A stretch of 6,643 nucleotides of DNA, from contig JAGAWH010000007.1 in NCBI GenBank assembly GCA_017941505.1, positions 1-6,643 on the forward strand, given 5' to 3'. This stretch comes from Faecalicoccus sp. (lineage in GTDB: Bacteria > Bacillota_I > Bacilli_A > Erysipelotrichales > Erysipelotrichaceae). Under the pieces are notes generated by a model. That model was given only the letters and a program-made list of their open reading frames with translations, was not told the origin of the DNA and ran no database searches. Positions 1 through 6,557 of the stretch are shown here, piece after piece. The position numbers were made by a program, and so were the translations under genes. Position 1 is the first letter of the stretch. Every line of letters starts with the position of its first letter.

Positions 1-94
1 AGCTTCCGGCTATGCAGGCAAGCGCCAGCAGCACCAGCAATATGACGGCAAACTGCATGGAAGATAAAAATTTCAATACTTTCTTCAGTGACAT
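1..94 (-). CDS. ResB/Ccs1-like cytochrome c biogenesis protein, N-terminal fragment
   Basis: This gene is cut by the left edge of the window; only the first 31 codons are visible. The start is the ATG at 94-92, preceded by a GAAAGGG ribosome binding site (103-109) at good spacing. The visible peptide begins MSLKKVLKFLSSMQFAVILL and continues as a hydrophobic helix ending ALACIAGS. A short basic N-terminus, then 'SSMxFAxILLxLLALAxIxGS', resembles the first membrane segment of ResB/Ccs1 proteins, the System II partner that delivers heme to apocytochromes c outside the membrane. A location just after a multiheme cytochrome gene supports this, because NrfA needs five covalent hemes, one on an unusual CxxCK site. 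It could instead be the start of a fused CcsB-CcsA (NrfI-type) protein. NrfH is less likely: the helix lacks NrfH character, and no CxxCH is visible in the short fragment. The family call rests on about 30 residues. Confidence 0.6.
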   Translation of the reverse strand, partial: MSLKKVLKFLSSMQFAVILLVLLALACIAGS

Positions 95-119
95 AATCAA
101 TTCCCTTTCATAAATACAA

Positions 120-142
120 CGGCTGAGTTGTTCTCTCAGCCG
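120..142 (-). other. Intercistronic hairpin between nrfA and resB-like gene
   Basis: A perfect 8-bp GC-rich inverted repeat (cggctgag 120-127, ctcagccg 135-142) surrounds a 7-nt loop. It sits in the 73-nt spacer after nrfA. On the minus strand it is followed by TTGTATTTATG rather than a clean U-run, so it is a poor intrinsic terminator. It may be a leaky attenuator or an mRNA-stabilising 3' structure that lowers expression of the downstream gene relative to nrfA. The structure is seen directly; its role is inferred. Confidence 0.6.
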
Positions 143-167
143 CAGCATATTCCATTATTTTTAAATT

Positions 168-1460
168 TTATTCCTGTACACCTAATAACTGCATACCTTC
201 GGTAATCTTTTCTTCCGAAGTATCTAAGCAGCGATTGGCAAGTTCAGAGTTATGTGCACCTTCTGAATTTTCTACATAACAGAAATCAAAGAACCATTGT
301 GCTTCACGATAAATCTTACGAACTTCGTTTAGTTCATCTTCACTCATTTGACCGGCTTCTACCGCTGCTGCAAGAGCATCGTTAAATTCCGCCAGCTTAT
401 TACCTACTTCCGTTTCACGTGCTGTGATGCGGTCCTGCAGGTTATGCACAAAGGTAACCATATCGGTATCGCCGTGGCACTTCACACAGGTCGAAAGAAT
501 TTCTTCATTTTCAAGCGGGCTTACGATTGTATGGCTGTGATAGATTGTTCCATCTTCTGCCTGTTCCATCGGCATATGGCAATCGGCACAATTGAGTAAG
601 CCGGCATGTTTACCCTGTAAGAATGTTTCCATTTCCGGATGCTGGGCTTTTAATAACTTAGCTCCGGTGCTTGGCTGTGTCCAATCGGAGAAATCCATCG
701 CATCATAGTAAGCTAAGATTGCTTCAGGAGTCATTTCTTCTACACTGTGATAAGGCATCATTGTTTCCTTATCTTCCGGTGTAAAGTAATACTCGATATG
801 ACACTGTCCACACGATAAAGTAGAAGGATCAATGGTGTTCATATTATCGCCTAATGCCTTGGATACATACGTATGGGTAATGGTGATTTGACCACCGTTT
901 CCGGCATCGTTTCCATGACAGTTGTAACAGCTGATATTTTCATCCATTTCAGCCATTACTTCATCAAATGGCATCTTGTATACAGATACTCCTTCATCCT
1001 GTACCTTCTTTGTGAAGTTTGGTGTTTTACAGGTTAAGCAGTTAGCCATCGGATGCGGTCTTTCGGTATTGCTGACATCCTCTAAGGTATATTCATGTCC
1101 TCTGGCACTTCCGTAGTCTTTGGCAAAGCCATAGCCTTCATAAATATTTACCAGATATGGATCCTGTTCCAAGTAATCGGTAACATAATCATTTTCAGCA
1201 TTCTTTCCCATTGTTAAGGAAATATAAGGATAGATTTCGGACCAGTCTTTTGCGGTAACTGTTCCATCCTTGCTGGAAGCTTTCGGAGCATCCACATCAA
1301 GATAGGTAATATCATCACGGGTAAGAGGTCCTAAATCCCCTCTGTTTTCCATGTGATACATCAAATCTTTTCCACCGAGAAGTCCGCTGCAGAAGATAAC
1401 AGCAGCTCCTACTCCGACAGCCGCAGCGATGTATTTCCATGTATTTCTTTTATTTTCCAT
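168..1460 (-). CDS. nrfA: Ammonia-forming cytochrome c nitrite reductase (NrfA)
   Basis: Pentaheme cytochrome c that reduces nitrite to ammonium with six electrons on the outer face of the membrane. All family hallmarks are present in 430 residues. The catalytic heme motif is CLTCK (141-145), with lysine as the proximal ligand. Four ordinary heme sites follow: CYNCH (178-182), CGQCH (217-221), CADCH (291-295) and CVKCH (325-329). By motif alignment the active-site residues are Arg120 (in ARGHEY), Tyr224 (in IEYYF) and His274 (in KAQHPE). Glu223, Lys271 and Gln273 match the calcium site of classical NrfA. Residues about 10-30 form one hydrophobic segment, probably an uncleaved signal anchor, as expected for a Gram-positive cell. 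The length is slightly below the usual 450-520. The start has a TGAGGTAA ribosome site (1465-1472) and lies 17 nt after rnfB, so it is probably read from the rnf promoter. The usual quinol-dehydrogenase partner gene nrfH is not adjacent upstream. The enzyme call is firm; the electron donor is unknown. Confidence 0.97.
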   Translation of the reverse strand: MENKRNTWKYIAAAVGVGAAVIFCSGLLGGKDLMYHMENRGDLGPLTRDDITYLDVDAPKASSKDGTVTAKDWSEIYPYISLTMGKNAENDYVTDYLEQDPYLVNIYEGYGFAKDYGSARGHEYTLEDVSNTERPHPMANCLTCKTPNFTKKVQDEGVSVYKMPFDEVMAEMDENISCYNCHGNDAGNGGQITITHTYVSKALGDNMNTIDPSTLSCGQCHIEYYFTPEDKETMMPYHSVEEMTPEAILAYYDAMDFSDWTQPSTGAKLLKAQHPEMETFLQGKHAGLLNCADCHMPMEQAEDGTIYHSHTIVSPLENEEILSTCVKCHGDTDMVTFVHNLQDRITARETEVGNKLAEFNDALAAAVEAGQMSEDELNEVRKIYREAQWFFDFCYVENSEGAHNSELANRCLDTSEEKITEGMQLLGVQE

Positions 1461-1477
1461 GATCTTACCTCACATCA

Positions 1478-2290
1478 TTAAGCATTTGCAGTAATTGGTT
1501 TGTCCGGAGGTGTAATAACCTTAGCCGGGCATTTTTCAACACATTTACCGCATTGCGTACATAAATCATAATTCACATGTGCCAGATTATCTGTACAGGT
1601 AATGGCACCTGCTTCACATTGTCTTGTACATAATGTACATCCGATACAGCCGGCAGAACATACTTTCTTCACCAGCATACCTTTTTCTTTATTGGAGCAC
1701 TGTACACGTACAAGCTTCTTTTCAGGGACAAGCTCAATCAGACCGCGCGGGCATGCCTTTACACAAAGTCCGCAGCCTACGCATTTATAGCGGTTGACTT
1801 CAGCTACCCCGTTTTTCACCGTAATCGCAAAGTTAGGACAAACCTTAACGCAGGATCCAAATCCTAAGCATCCATAATCACAATCGGTAACATTGATACC
1901 GTTGAGCACAGCCGAGCGGCAGTCATCAATACCGATGTAGTTACCCTGATTATGGGTAACATCACATGAGCCCTTGCATCGAACAAAGGCTACCTTTGTT
2001 TCCTGGGCTTCAGCAGAGACACCCATAATCTCTCCTACCAGTTCGGTAACAGGAGCCCCACCTACCGGGCAGGCATTAACCGGAGCCTCTCCTTTTACGA
2101 TAGCTGCAGCTACGGCATCACATCCTGCAAAACCGCAGGCACCGCAGTTATTTCCCGGCAAACACTCACGAATGGCAGCTTCTCTTGGATCTGTTTCTAC
2201 CGCAAATTTCTTTGAGGTATATACCAGACCGGCACCTACGATAATACCGATCAGCGTAATAACAAGTGTTGTAATTAAAATAATATTCAT
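1478..2290 (-). CDS. rnfB: Rnf complex ferredoxin-type subunit RnfB
   Basis: Iron-sulfur subunit that takes electrons from reduced ferredoxin on the cytoplasmic side and passes them into the Rnf complex. It is anchored by an N-terminal helix (about residues 3-24). An RnfB-type 4Fe-4S domain follows, with the NCGACGxxGC signature (Cys49, 52, 57 and Cys74). Next comes the conserved region with Cys105, 109 and 124, then ferredoxin-like motifs: Cys137/141/147/151, Cys170/173/176/180, Cys215/218/221/225 and Cys244/247/250/254. These would support about five 4Fe-4S clusters, in line with clostridial RnfB. Additional cysteines are at 43, 198, 211 and 232. The length of 270 residues is normal for the Bacillota type. 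The ATG has a TGAGGTAG site (2295-2302) and lies 13 nt after rnfA. Being last of the rnf genes and directly before nrfA fits the C-D-G-E-A-B order. Nothing suggests damage. Confidence 0.96.
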   Translation of the reverse strand: MNIILITTLVITLIGIIVGAGLVYTSKKFAVETDPREAAIRECLPGNNCGACGFAGCDAVAAAIVKGEAPVNACPVGGAPVTELVGEIMGVSAEAQETKVAFVRCKGSCDVTHNQGNYIGIDDCRSAVLNGINVTDCDYGCLGFGSCVKVCPNFAITVKNGVAEVNRYKCVGCGLCVKACPRGLIELVPEKKLVRVQCSNKEKGMLVKKVCSAGCIGCTLCTRQCEAGAITCTDNLAHVNYDLCTQCGKCVEKCPAKVITPPDKPITANA

Positions 2291-2303
2291 GTCACTACCT
2301 CAC

Positions 2304-2882
2304 CTAGAATGAAATATCTCCAAATCCCATAAAGGCAATTGACATCAAAGCAGCAGCGATCAATACAATCGGTGCCCCGCGTAACGGTTCCGGAATTGCT
2401 TCTTCACGAATACGGGAACGAATACTTGCCAGTAATACAATAGCGATGGTATAACCAACACCTGTACCGAATCCGGCTGTAACCGATTGAATAAAGTTAT
2501 AGTCATTTTGTACGTTTGTTAAGGCAACTCCTAATACCGCACAGTTTGTAGTAATCAAAGGAAGATAGATACCTAAAGCGGTATAAATCGCCGGAGAGGT
2601 CTTCTTTAAGAACATTTCTACAATCTGTACTAAGGCAGCGATAACTAAGATAAAGACAATGGTCTTCATATAATCCATGCCATATGGCTCAAGGATATAA
2701 GTATACAGTAAATTGGCAACCGCAGATGCGATCGTAATAACAAAGATAACCGCTCCACCTAAGCTTAAAGATGGTTTTAACTGCTTCGAAACGCCAAGGA
2801 ATGAACAGATACCCAGAAATTGGTTCAATACAACGTTATTCATTAACGCTGTAGAAACGATAATTAATATCAAACTTTGCAT
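2304..2882 (-). CDS. rnfA: Rnf complex membrane subunit RnfA
   Basis: Integral membrane subunit of 192 residues with about six helices, homologous to NqrE. Together with RnfE it holds the membrane-embedded iron-sulfur centre that carries electrons across the membrane. Cys26 (in QFLGICSFLGVS) and Cys114 (in TTNCAVLGVAL) are the two conserved half-helix cysteines expected to ligate that centre. The N-terminus has no positive charge and the first basic loop is at 33-36 (KQLK), consistent with the N-out topology known for this subunit and opposite to RnfE. The length is typical. The ATG has a GGAGAG ribosome site (2889-2894) inside the end of rnfE, and only 3 nt separate the two genes, indicating translational coupling. 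It is also called RsxA. Confidence 0.96.
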   Translation of the reverse strand: MQSLILIIVSTALMNNVVLNQFLGICSFLGVSKQLKPSLSLGGAVIFVITIASAVANLLYTYILEPYGMDYMKTIVFILVIAALVQIVEMFLKKTSPAIYTALGIYLPLITTNCAVLGVALTNVQNDYNFIQSVTAGFGTGVGYTIAIVLLASIRSRIREEAIPEPLRGAPIVLIAAALMSIAFMGFGDISF

Positions 2883-2885
2883 GGG

Positions 2886-3560
2886 TTACTCTCCTTCCTT
2901 TTTGTCGCAATCCAATGCGCATGTACCGCAATTGGATGCACAGCCTTCTTCAACCAGTTTTCTCTGGCGGGTACGAATACCCATCCAGTTCATAATGATA
3001 ATGAACAGCGCAATAACTAAGAATGCTCCAGGAGGCTGAATGAAGATACCGATTGGTTCTACACTTGCAGGAAGGATCTGCATTCCAAAGGCAGTTCCGT
3101 TTCCAAGAATTTCACGAACTAAACCGGCTAAAGTGAGGGCAATGGTAAATCCAAGACCCATTCCTAAACCATCCATAATGGAAAGTACCGGAGGGTTCTT
3201 GGAAGCATACGCTTCGGCACGACCTAAAATAATACAGTTAACAACAATCAACGGAATATAGATTCCTAAAGCTTCATAAACACCCGGAAGATAAGCTTCC
3301 ATCAACAATTCGGTTACCGTTACCATCGATGCAACAACGACGATAAAGGCCGGAAGACGTACCTGGTCAGGGATCAATTTTCTAAGTAATGAAATCACAA
3401 AGTTAGAAAGAATGAGCACGGCTGTTGTAGATAATCCCATACCGATACCGTTGAAGGCTCTTGTGGATACCGCTAAGGTCGGACACATTCCTAACATTAA
3501 GATCAGTGTCGGGTTTTCTTTAATCAGACCATTATATAAACGTTCTACATACTTATTCAT
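2886..3560 (-). CDS. rnfE: Rnf complex membrane subunit RnfE with cysteine-rich tail
   Basis: Integral membrane subunit (RsxE/NqrD family), 224 residues with about six helices. Cys26 (in LMLGMCPTLAVS) and Cys109 (in IVVNCIILGRAEA) match the conserved pair that, with those of RnfA, ligates the intramembrane iron-sulfur centre. Other family signatures are the GLGMGLGFTIAL segment (131-142) and the REILGNGT segment (149-156). The basic N-terminus and the basic stretch after the last helix (IRTRQRK, 195-201) put both ends in the cytoplasm. After the last helix a short hydrophilic tail carries Cys207, 211, 214 and 218 in a C-x3-C-x2-C-x3-C pattern, a possible metal or cluster site not needed for the core fold. 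The ATG has a GGAGGG site (3571-3576) and lies 3 nt after rnfDG. The family call is firm; a role for the tail is only suggested. Confidence 0.95.
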   Translation of the reverse strand: MNKYVERLYNGLIKENPTLILMLGMCPTLAVSTRAFNGIGMGLSTTAVLILSNFVISLLRKLIPDQVRLPAFIVVVASMVTVTELLMEAYLPGVYEALGIYIPLIVVNCIILGRAEAYASKNPPVLSIMDGLGMGLGFTIALTLAGLVREILGNGTAFGMQILPASVEPIGIFIQPPGAFLVIALFIIIMNWMGIRTRQRKLVEEGCASNCGTCALDCDKKEGE

Positions 3561-3563
3561 AAA

Positions 3564-5150
3564 CTACTCACCCTCCTTCATATTCTTATAGAAGAAGTCA
3601 AGGGCTGCATTGACTGCATCTAATGAGGCATCGGATGTGATCGTAGCACCGGAAATGCCATCAATCGTATCTTCGGCTCCACCGCTTCCCGGCTTCACTA
3701 AAGTTAATTTTTCTGCCTTCTTGCCTACAAACTGGTCGGTGAATTCCGGATCGCCGCAGCGCATACCCATACCCGGAGTTTCATTTAATGTGGTAAAGGT
3801 AATTCCGATAATTTCACCATCCGGTTTTAAACCAAGCGATAAGGTGACTTCGCCATCATTTCCTTCCATGGAGGAAGCACTGATAACATATCCAACGATT
3901 TCGCCGTCTTTGTTCTTACCGACAACGGCATCGTTGATATAAACGCGTCCAAAGTCAGACCCATATACTTCACCGCCAAGACTTTCTATAGCAGCTTTCA
4001 CATTATCCGGTACTTCAAATGTTTCGGCATCCGGACATACTACCTTATAGGATTCCATATTGGCAGCTTTGCGCTGTTCTTCGATGGTATCTTTTGTCAT
4101 GGAATAAACTCCACTTAAGGCAACACCGGCAACAAGCGCAATAGTAGTAAGCGCTACTACAGGCTTTGGTACAAAGTCTTTTAATGTCTTTTTCTGGATT
4201 ACTTCACCATTTCTCAGGGCAATGGCTTCCTTACGATATGCATATGGTTTTGGAATGATATACATATCAATTAAAGGTGTTAATAAGTTAGAGATTATGA
4301 TCGCATAACTGAAAGAGTCTGCGGAAGTTCCGTAAATTCTAAAGAGTCCGCCTAAAATTCCAATTATCGATCCATATAAGAGCTGTCCTCTTTTTGATAC
4401 CGGAGATGTCGTATAATCAGTTGCCATAAAGAAGGCACCCAGCATTACACCACCGCCACATAAATGGGCAGCTAAGAACTTTAAATCAAGTCCCTGTCCA
4501 CCAAAGATTAAGATAAATAAGGAGAAAGCTCCAATAACGGAGAAACAGATTTCTCCATGGATGATATCAAAGGCCCATAAGATCATTCCGCCGATTAAGA
4601 TAGCGATGATTGAGCTTCCAATAACACCTCCGCCGGTTCCTAAAAACATCTTAGTGACATTGACTGCATGTCCGGAAAGAAGCGTTGCCACAGGTGTTGG
4701 GCTTGACATTCCATCCAGGCTGTAGTTTGTCATGATGGCTCCAAAGGAAATTAATAAGAAACATCTTGCGGCCAGCGCCGGGTTTAAGAAGTTTCTACCG
4801 ATTCCGCCAAAACAGCATTTCACAACGATAATTGCGAAAAGTGATCCCAAGAATGGAATATAGAGCGGAACGCTTGGAGATAAGGTAAGTCCAAGTAATA
4901 ATCCGGTTACGACAGCACTTCCATCTTTTACGGTGTTTGGTTTACCAATCCACTTATTGAATAAGAATTCAGAAGCAACCGCTGTAACAACGGATGTCAG
5001 TAAGATTAATGCAGCATGTACCCCATTTGCATAAATACCAACTAATGCGGTTGGTAAAAGCGCAATGGTTACGAATGTCATAATAAATCTTGTAGTCCAC
5101 TTATCGCGAACGTGCGGTCCTGAGGACAGATTTAACATCATTTCACTCAT
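3564..5150 (-). CDS. rnfDG: Fused RnfD-RnfG flavinylated subunit of the Rnf complex
   Basis: One 528-residue open frame carries two normally separate Rnf subunits. Residues 1 to about 320 are RnfD (NqrB-like membrane channel): many hydrophobic helices, the GGIGRNFLNPA signature (115-125), the probable flavinylation segment SSPTP with Thr152, and FMATDYTTSPVSKRG (241-255). A charged cytoplasmic linker (about 301-328) leads to RnfG: one membrane helix (about 331-350), then an external FMN-binding domain. This domain contains NETPGMGM (456-463) and DGISGAT (497-503), where Thr503 is the expected covalent FMN site for an ApbE-type transferase. Both halves are full length, and no internal stop or restart is seen. 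Joining the cytoplasmic C-end of RnfD to the cytoplasmic N-end of RnfG is topologically sensible. The ATG overlaps the rnfC stop (ATGA), with an AGGAGGTG site (5155-5162). No ApbE gene is in view. The domain calls are firm; whether the product is cut after translation is unknown. Confidence 0.94.
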   Translation of the reverse strand: MSEMMLNLSSGPHVRDKWTTRFIMTFVTIALLPTALVGIYANGVHAALILLTSVVTAVASEFLFNKWIGKPNTVKDGSAVVTGLLLGLTLSPSVPLYIPFLGSLFAIIVVKCCFGGIGRNFLNPALAARCFLLISFGAIMTNYSLDGMSSPTPVATLLSGHAVNVTKMFLGTGGGVIGSSIIAILIGGMILWAFDIIHGEICFSVIGAFSLFILIFGGQGLDLKFLAAHLCGGGVMLGAFFMATDYTTSPVSKRGQLLYGSIIGILGGLFRIYGTSADSFSYAIIISNLLTPLIDMYIIPKPYAYRKEAIALRNGEVIQKKTLKDFVPKPVVALTTIALVAGVALSGVYSMTKDTIEEQRKAANMESYKVVCPDAETFEVPDNVKAAIESLGGEVYGSDFGRVYINDAVVGKNKDGEIVGYVISASSMEGNDGEVTLSLGLKPDGEIIGITFTTLNETPGMGMRCGDPEFTDQFVGKKAEKLTLVKPGSGGAEDTIDGISGATITSDASLDAVNAALDFFYKNMKEGE

Positions 5151-6520
5151 TTTGCACCTCCTGCAGATTTCAAGCGGCGAATCGCAAGAATCTCTGCTTT
5201 CATCTGCTTAAACATCTGGGTAAGCGGACGCTTAGCCGGGCAGATATATGTACAGCATCCACAGGCTACACAATCCATACCGTACAGTTTCTGTTCATAA
5301 CGGTCATAATCATGTGCTTCTGCAGCATCGGACATGAGCTGCGGCATCAAGCCCTGCGGACATACAGTTGTACATCTTCCACAATGTAAACATCCGGTTG
5401 CTTGTTGTTCAGCTACTTCAACACCATCTACATCTAAGAGTGTTATACCGTTGGTTGTCTTTTGTACCGGTACATCTAATGAACTTAAGGCAAAGCCCAT
5501 CATCGGTCCACCTGCCAGTGCCTTTTTCAAAGTAACACCGCTTCGAATGCCACCGCACTCTTCGATGAGCTCTGTCATCATTGTACCATCGGGAACAATG
5601 AAGTTTTTCGGCTCAGTGATGGCTTCACCGGTTACTGTCATTACATGGCTGTATAAAGGCTTTTTGTATAGAACGGCCTGTTGAATGGCATATATCGTTC
5701 CCACATTGTCGACAAGACAGCCAACATCTGCCGGTAACATATTGCCCGGAAAATCAATGCCGGCAATCGCCTGGATTAAACTTCTTTCACCACCCTGCGG
5801 ATACTTTGTCGGGAATACCTGAACACTTAAATTACCCTTACCCTGGCATGCTCTTTGCATGGAAGCAATTGCTTCCGGCTTATTGTCTTCAATGGCAATA
5901 ACGCCCTGGGCATTCGGGAATAGACGTAACATGATTTCCATGCCTTCAACGATTTCGTTGGAATAGCTTCTCATCATGCGGTCATTACATGTTAAATAAG
6001 GCTCACACTCGGCTCCATTGGCAATAATGTAGCGAATGGAATTAGGATCTTTTGGCATGAGTTTTACATAAGTCGGGAAACCGGCTCCACCAAGTCCTAC
6101 AATGCCTGCAGCTTTAACACGGTCCAGAATATCTTTATCACTTAATGTTTTGATATCCTCTTTGGTTGTATAGTCTTCAAATGGAGTAAACTGTCCATCA
6201 TTTTCTACGACAATACACATTTGGTAGCGGCCATCAAGTGTTTTTCTTTTATCGACAGCTTTTACCTTTCCGGAGCAGGAACAAATAATGTTTGCAGAAA
6301 TGAAACCATCCGCTTCGGCAATCACCTGTCCTACAAGCACCGGATCATTTTTCTTAACGATTGGTTTTGCGGGTTTACCGATGTGCATAGATAGTGGAAA
6401 GATCATTTCTCCCTTTGGATAGAATGCCTGCAGTTGAGAAGTCCTGCTCAATTCTTTCTTCTCTTCCGGATGCACTCCTCCCATGAAAGTCTCTCTCAAA
6501 ATCAAGTCCTCCGTATTCAT
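5147..6520 (-). CDS. rnfC: Rnf complex NAD(H)-binding subunit RnfC
   Basis: Peripheral cytoplasmic subunit that exchanges electrons with NAD(H), homologous to the 51-kDa flavoprotein of complex I and to NqrA. The N-terminal RnfC signature FMGGVHPEEKKE lies at 12-23. The nucleotide/FMN-binding core holds VGLGGAGFPT (141-150), NGAECEPYLTCNDRMM (168-183) and YPQGGERSLI (240-249). A SLBB-like region lies around 290-345. Two 4Fe-4S motifs follow: Cys377/380/383/387 and Cys417/420/423/427, each C-x2-C-x2-C-x3-CP. The length of 457 is normal. It is the first gene of the operon and overlaps rnfDG by 4 nt. The coordinates use the ATG at 6520, but its ribosome site is weak (AGG touching the ATG). A TTG at 6499, 8 nt after a strong GGAGG, would give a protein 7 residues shorter and an N-terminus closer to that of other RnfC proteins, so the true start is uncertain. 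Confidence 0.95.
   Translation of the reverse strand: MNTEDLILRETFMGGVHPEEKKELSRTSQLQAFYPKGEMIFPLSMHIGKPAKPIVKKNDPVLVGQVIAEADGFISANIICSCSGKVKAVDKRKTLDGRYQMCIVVENDGQFTPFEDYTTKEDIKTLSDKDILDRVKAAGIVGLGGAGFPTYVKLMPKDPNSIRYIIANGAECEPYLTCNDRMMRSYSNEIVEGMEIMLRLFPNAQGVIAIEDNKPEAIASMQRACQGKGNLSVQVFPTKYPQGGERSLIQAIAGIDFPGNMLPADVGCLVDNVGTIYAIQQAVLYKKPLYSHVMTVTGEAITEPKNFIVPDGTMMTELIEECGGIRSGVTLKKALAGGPMMGFALSSLDVPVQKTTNGITLLDVDGVEVAEQQATGCLHCGRCTTVCPQGLMPQLMSDAAEAHDYDRYEQKLYGMDCVACGCCTYICPAKRPLTQMFKQMKAEILAIRRLKSAGGAK
6508..6512 (-). promoter_or_regulatory. Internal Shine-Dalgarno that may set the rnfC start
   Basis: A perfect GGAGG (minus strand) lies inside codons 3-5 of the ATG-started rnfC frame. 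It is 8 nt upstream of an in-frame TTG at 6499-6497 (codon 8), which is ideal spacing. The first ATG (6520-6518) has only AGG immediately abutting it. The sequence therefore favours, without proving, initiation at the TTG. Confidence 0.5.
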
Positions 6521-6531
6521 CCTATATCTTT

Positions 6532-6539
6532 GTGCGCAC
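6532..6539. repeat. Short palindrome in the rnfC leader
   Basis: GTGCGCAC is a perfect 8-bp palindrome 12-19 nt upstream of the rnfC ATG, downstream of the predicted transcription start, in an otherwise AT-rich leader. The surrounding TTTGTGCGCACGCAAA also has matching outer TTTG/CAAA ends. It could be a half-conserved operator, but it does not match the Rex or FNR consensus, so no regulator is assigned. It may be chance. Confidence 0.25.
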
Positions 6540-6557
6540 GCAAAAAGACGTTAGTAA

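Noticed and set aside
348..599. Plus-strand open frame of 83 codons opposite nrfA
   Set aside because: It is fully inside the strongly supported NrfA frame, has no recognisable domain, and is of a size expected by chance.
1380..1400. Possible lipoprotein signal in NrfA (Cys24 after a hydrophobic stretch)
   Set aside because: The residues before Cys24 are A-V-I-F; Phe at -1 and Ile at -2 do not fit the lipobox, so a signal anchor is more likely.
1974..2312. Plus-strand open frame of 112 codons opposite rnfB
   Set aside because: It is antisense to the conserved cysteine-rich RnfB; its residue composition looks like a reverse-strand shadow, with no family resemblance.
2713..3039. Plus-strand open frame spanning the rnfA/rnfE junction
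   Set aside because: It is antisense across two well-supported genes and their ribosome site; no domain or conserved motif.
3610..3942. Plus-strand open frame of 110 codons opposite the RnfG domain
   Set aside because: It lies antisense to the FMN-binding domain, is Ser/Pro-rich as often seen in shadow frames, and has no supporting features.
5334..5684. Plus-strand open frame of 116 codons opposite rnfC
   Set aside because: Its cysteines and histidines mirror the iron-sulfur region of RnfC on the other strand; no independent support.
1478..6520. Na+-translocating NADH:quinone reductase (Nqr) instead of Rnf
   Set aside because: RnfB and RnfC with their iron-sulfur motifs are present and NqrA/NqrF are absent, so the cluster is Rnf.
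6530..6545. Rex or FNR operator at TTTGTGCGCACGCAAA
   Set aside because: The spacing and inner bases do not match the TTGTGAAnnnnTTCACAA (Rex) or TTGATnnnnATCAA (FNR) patterns.
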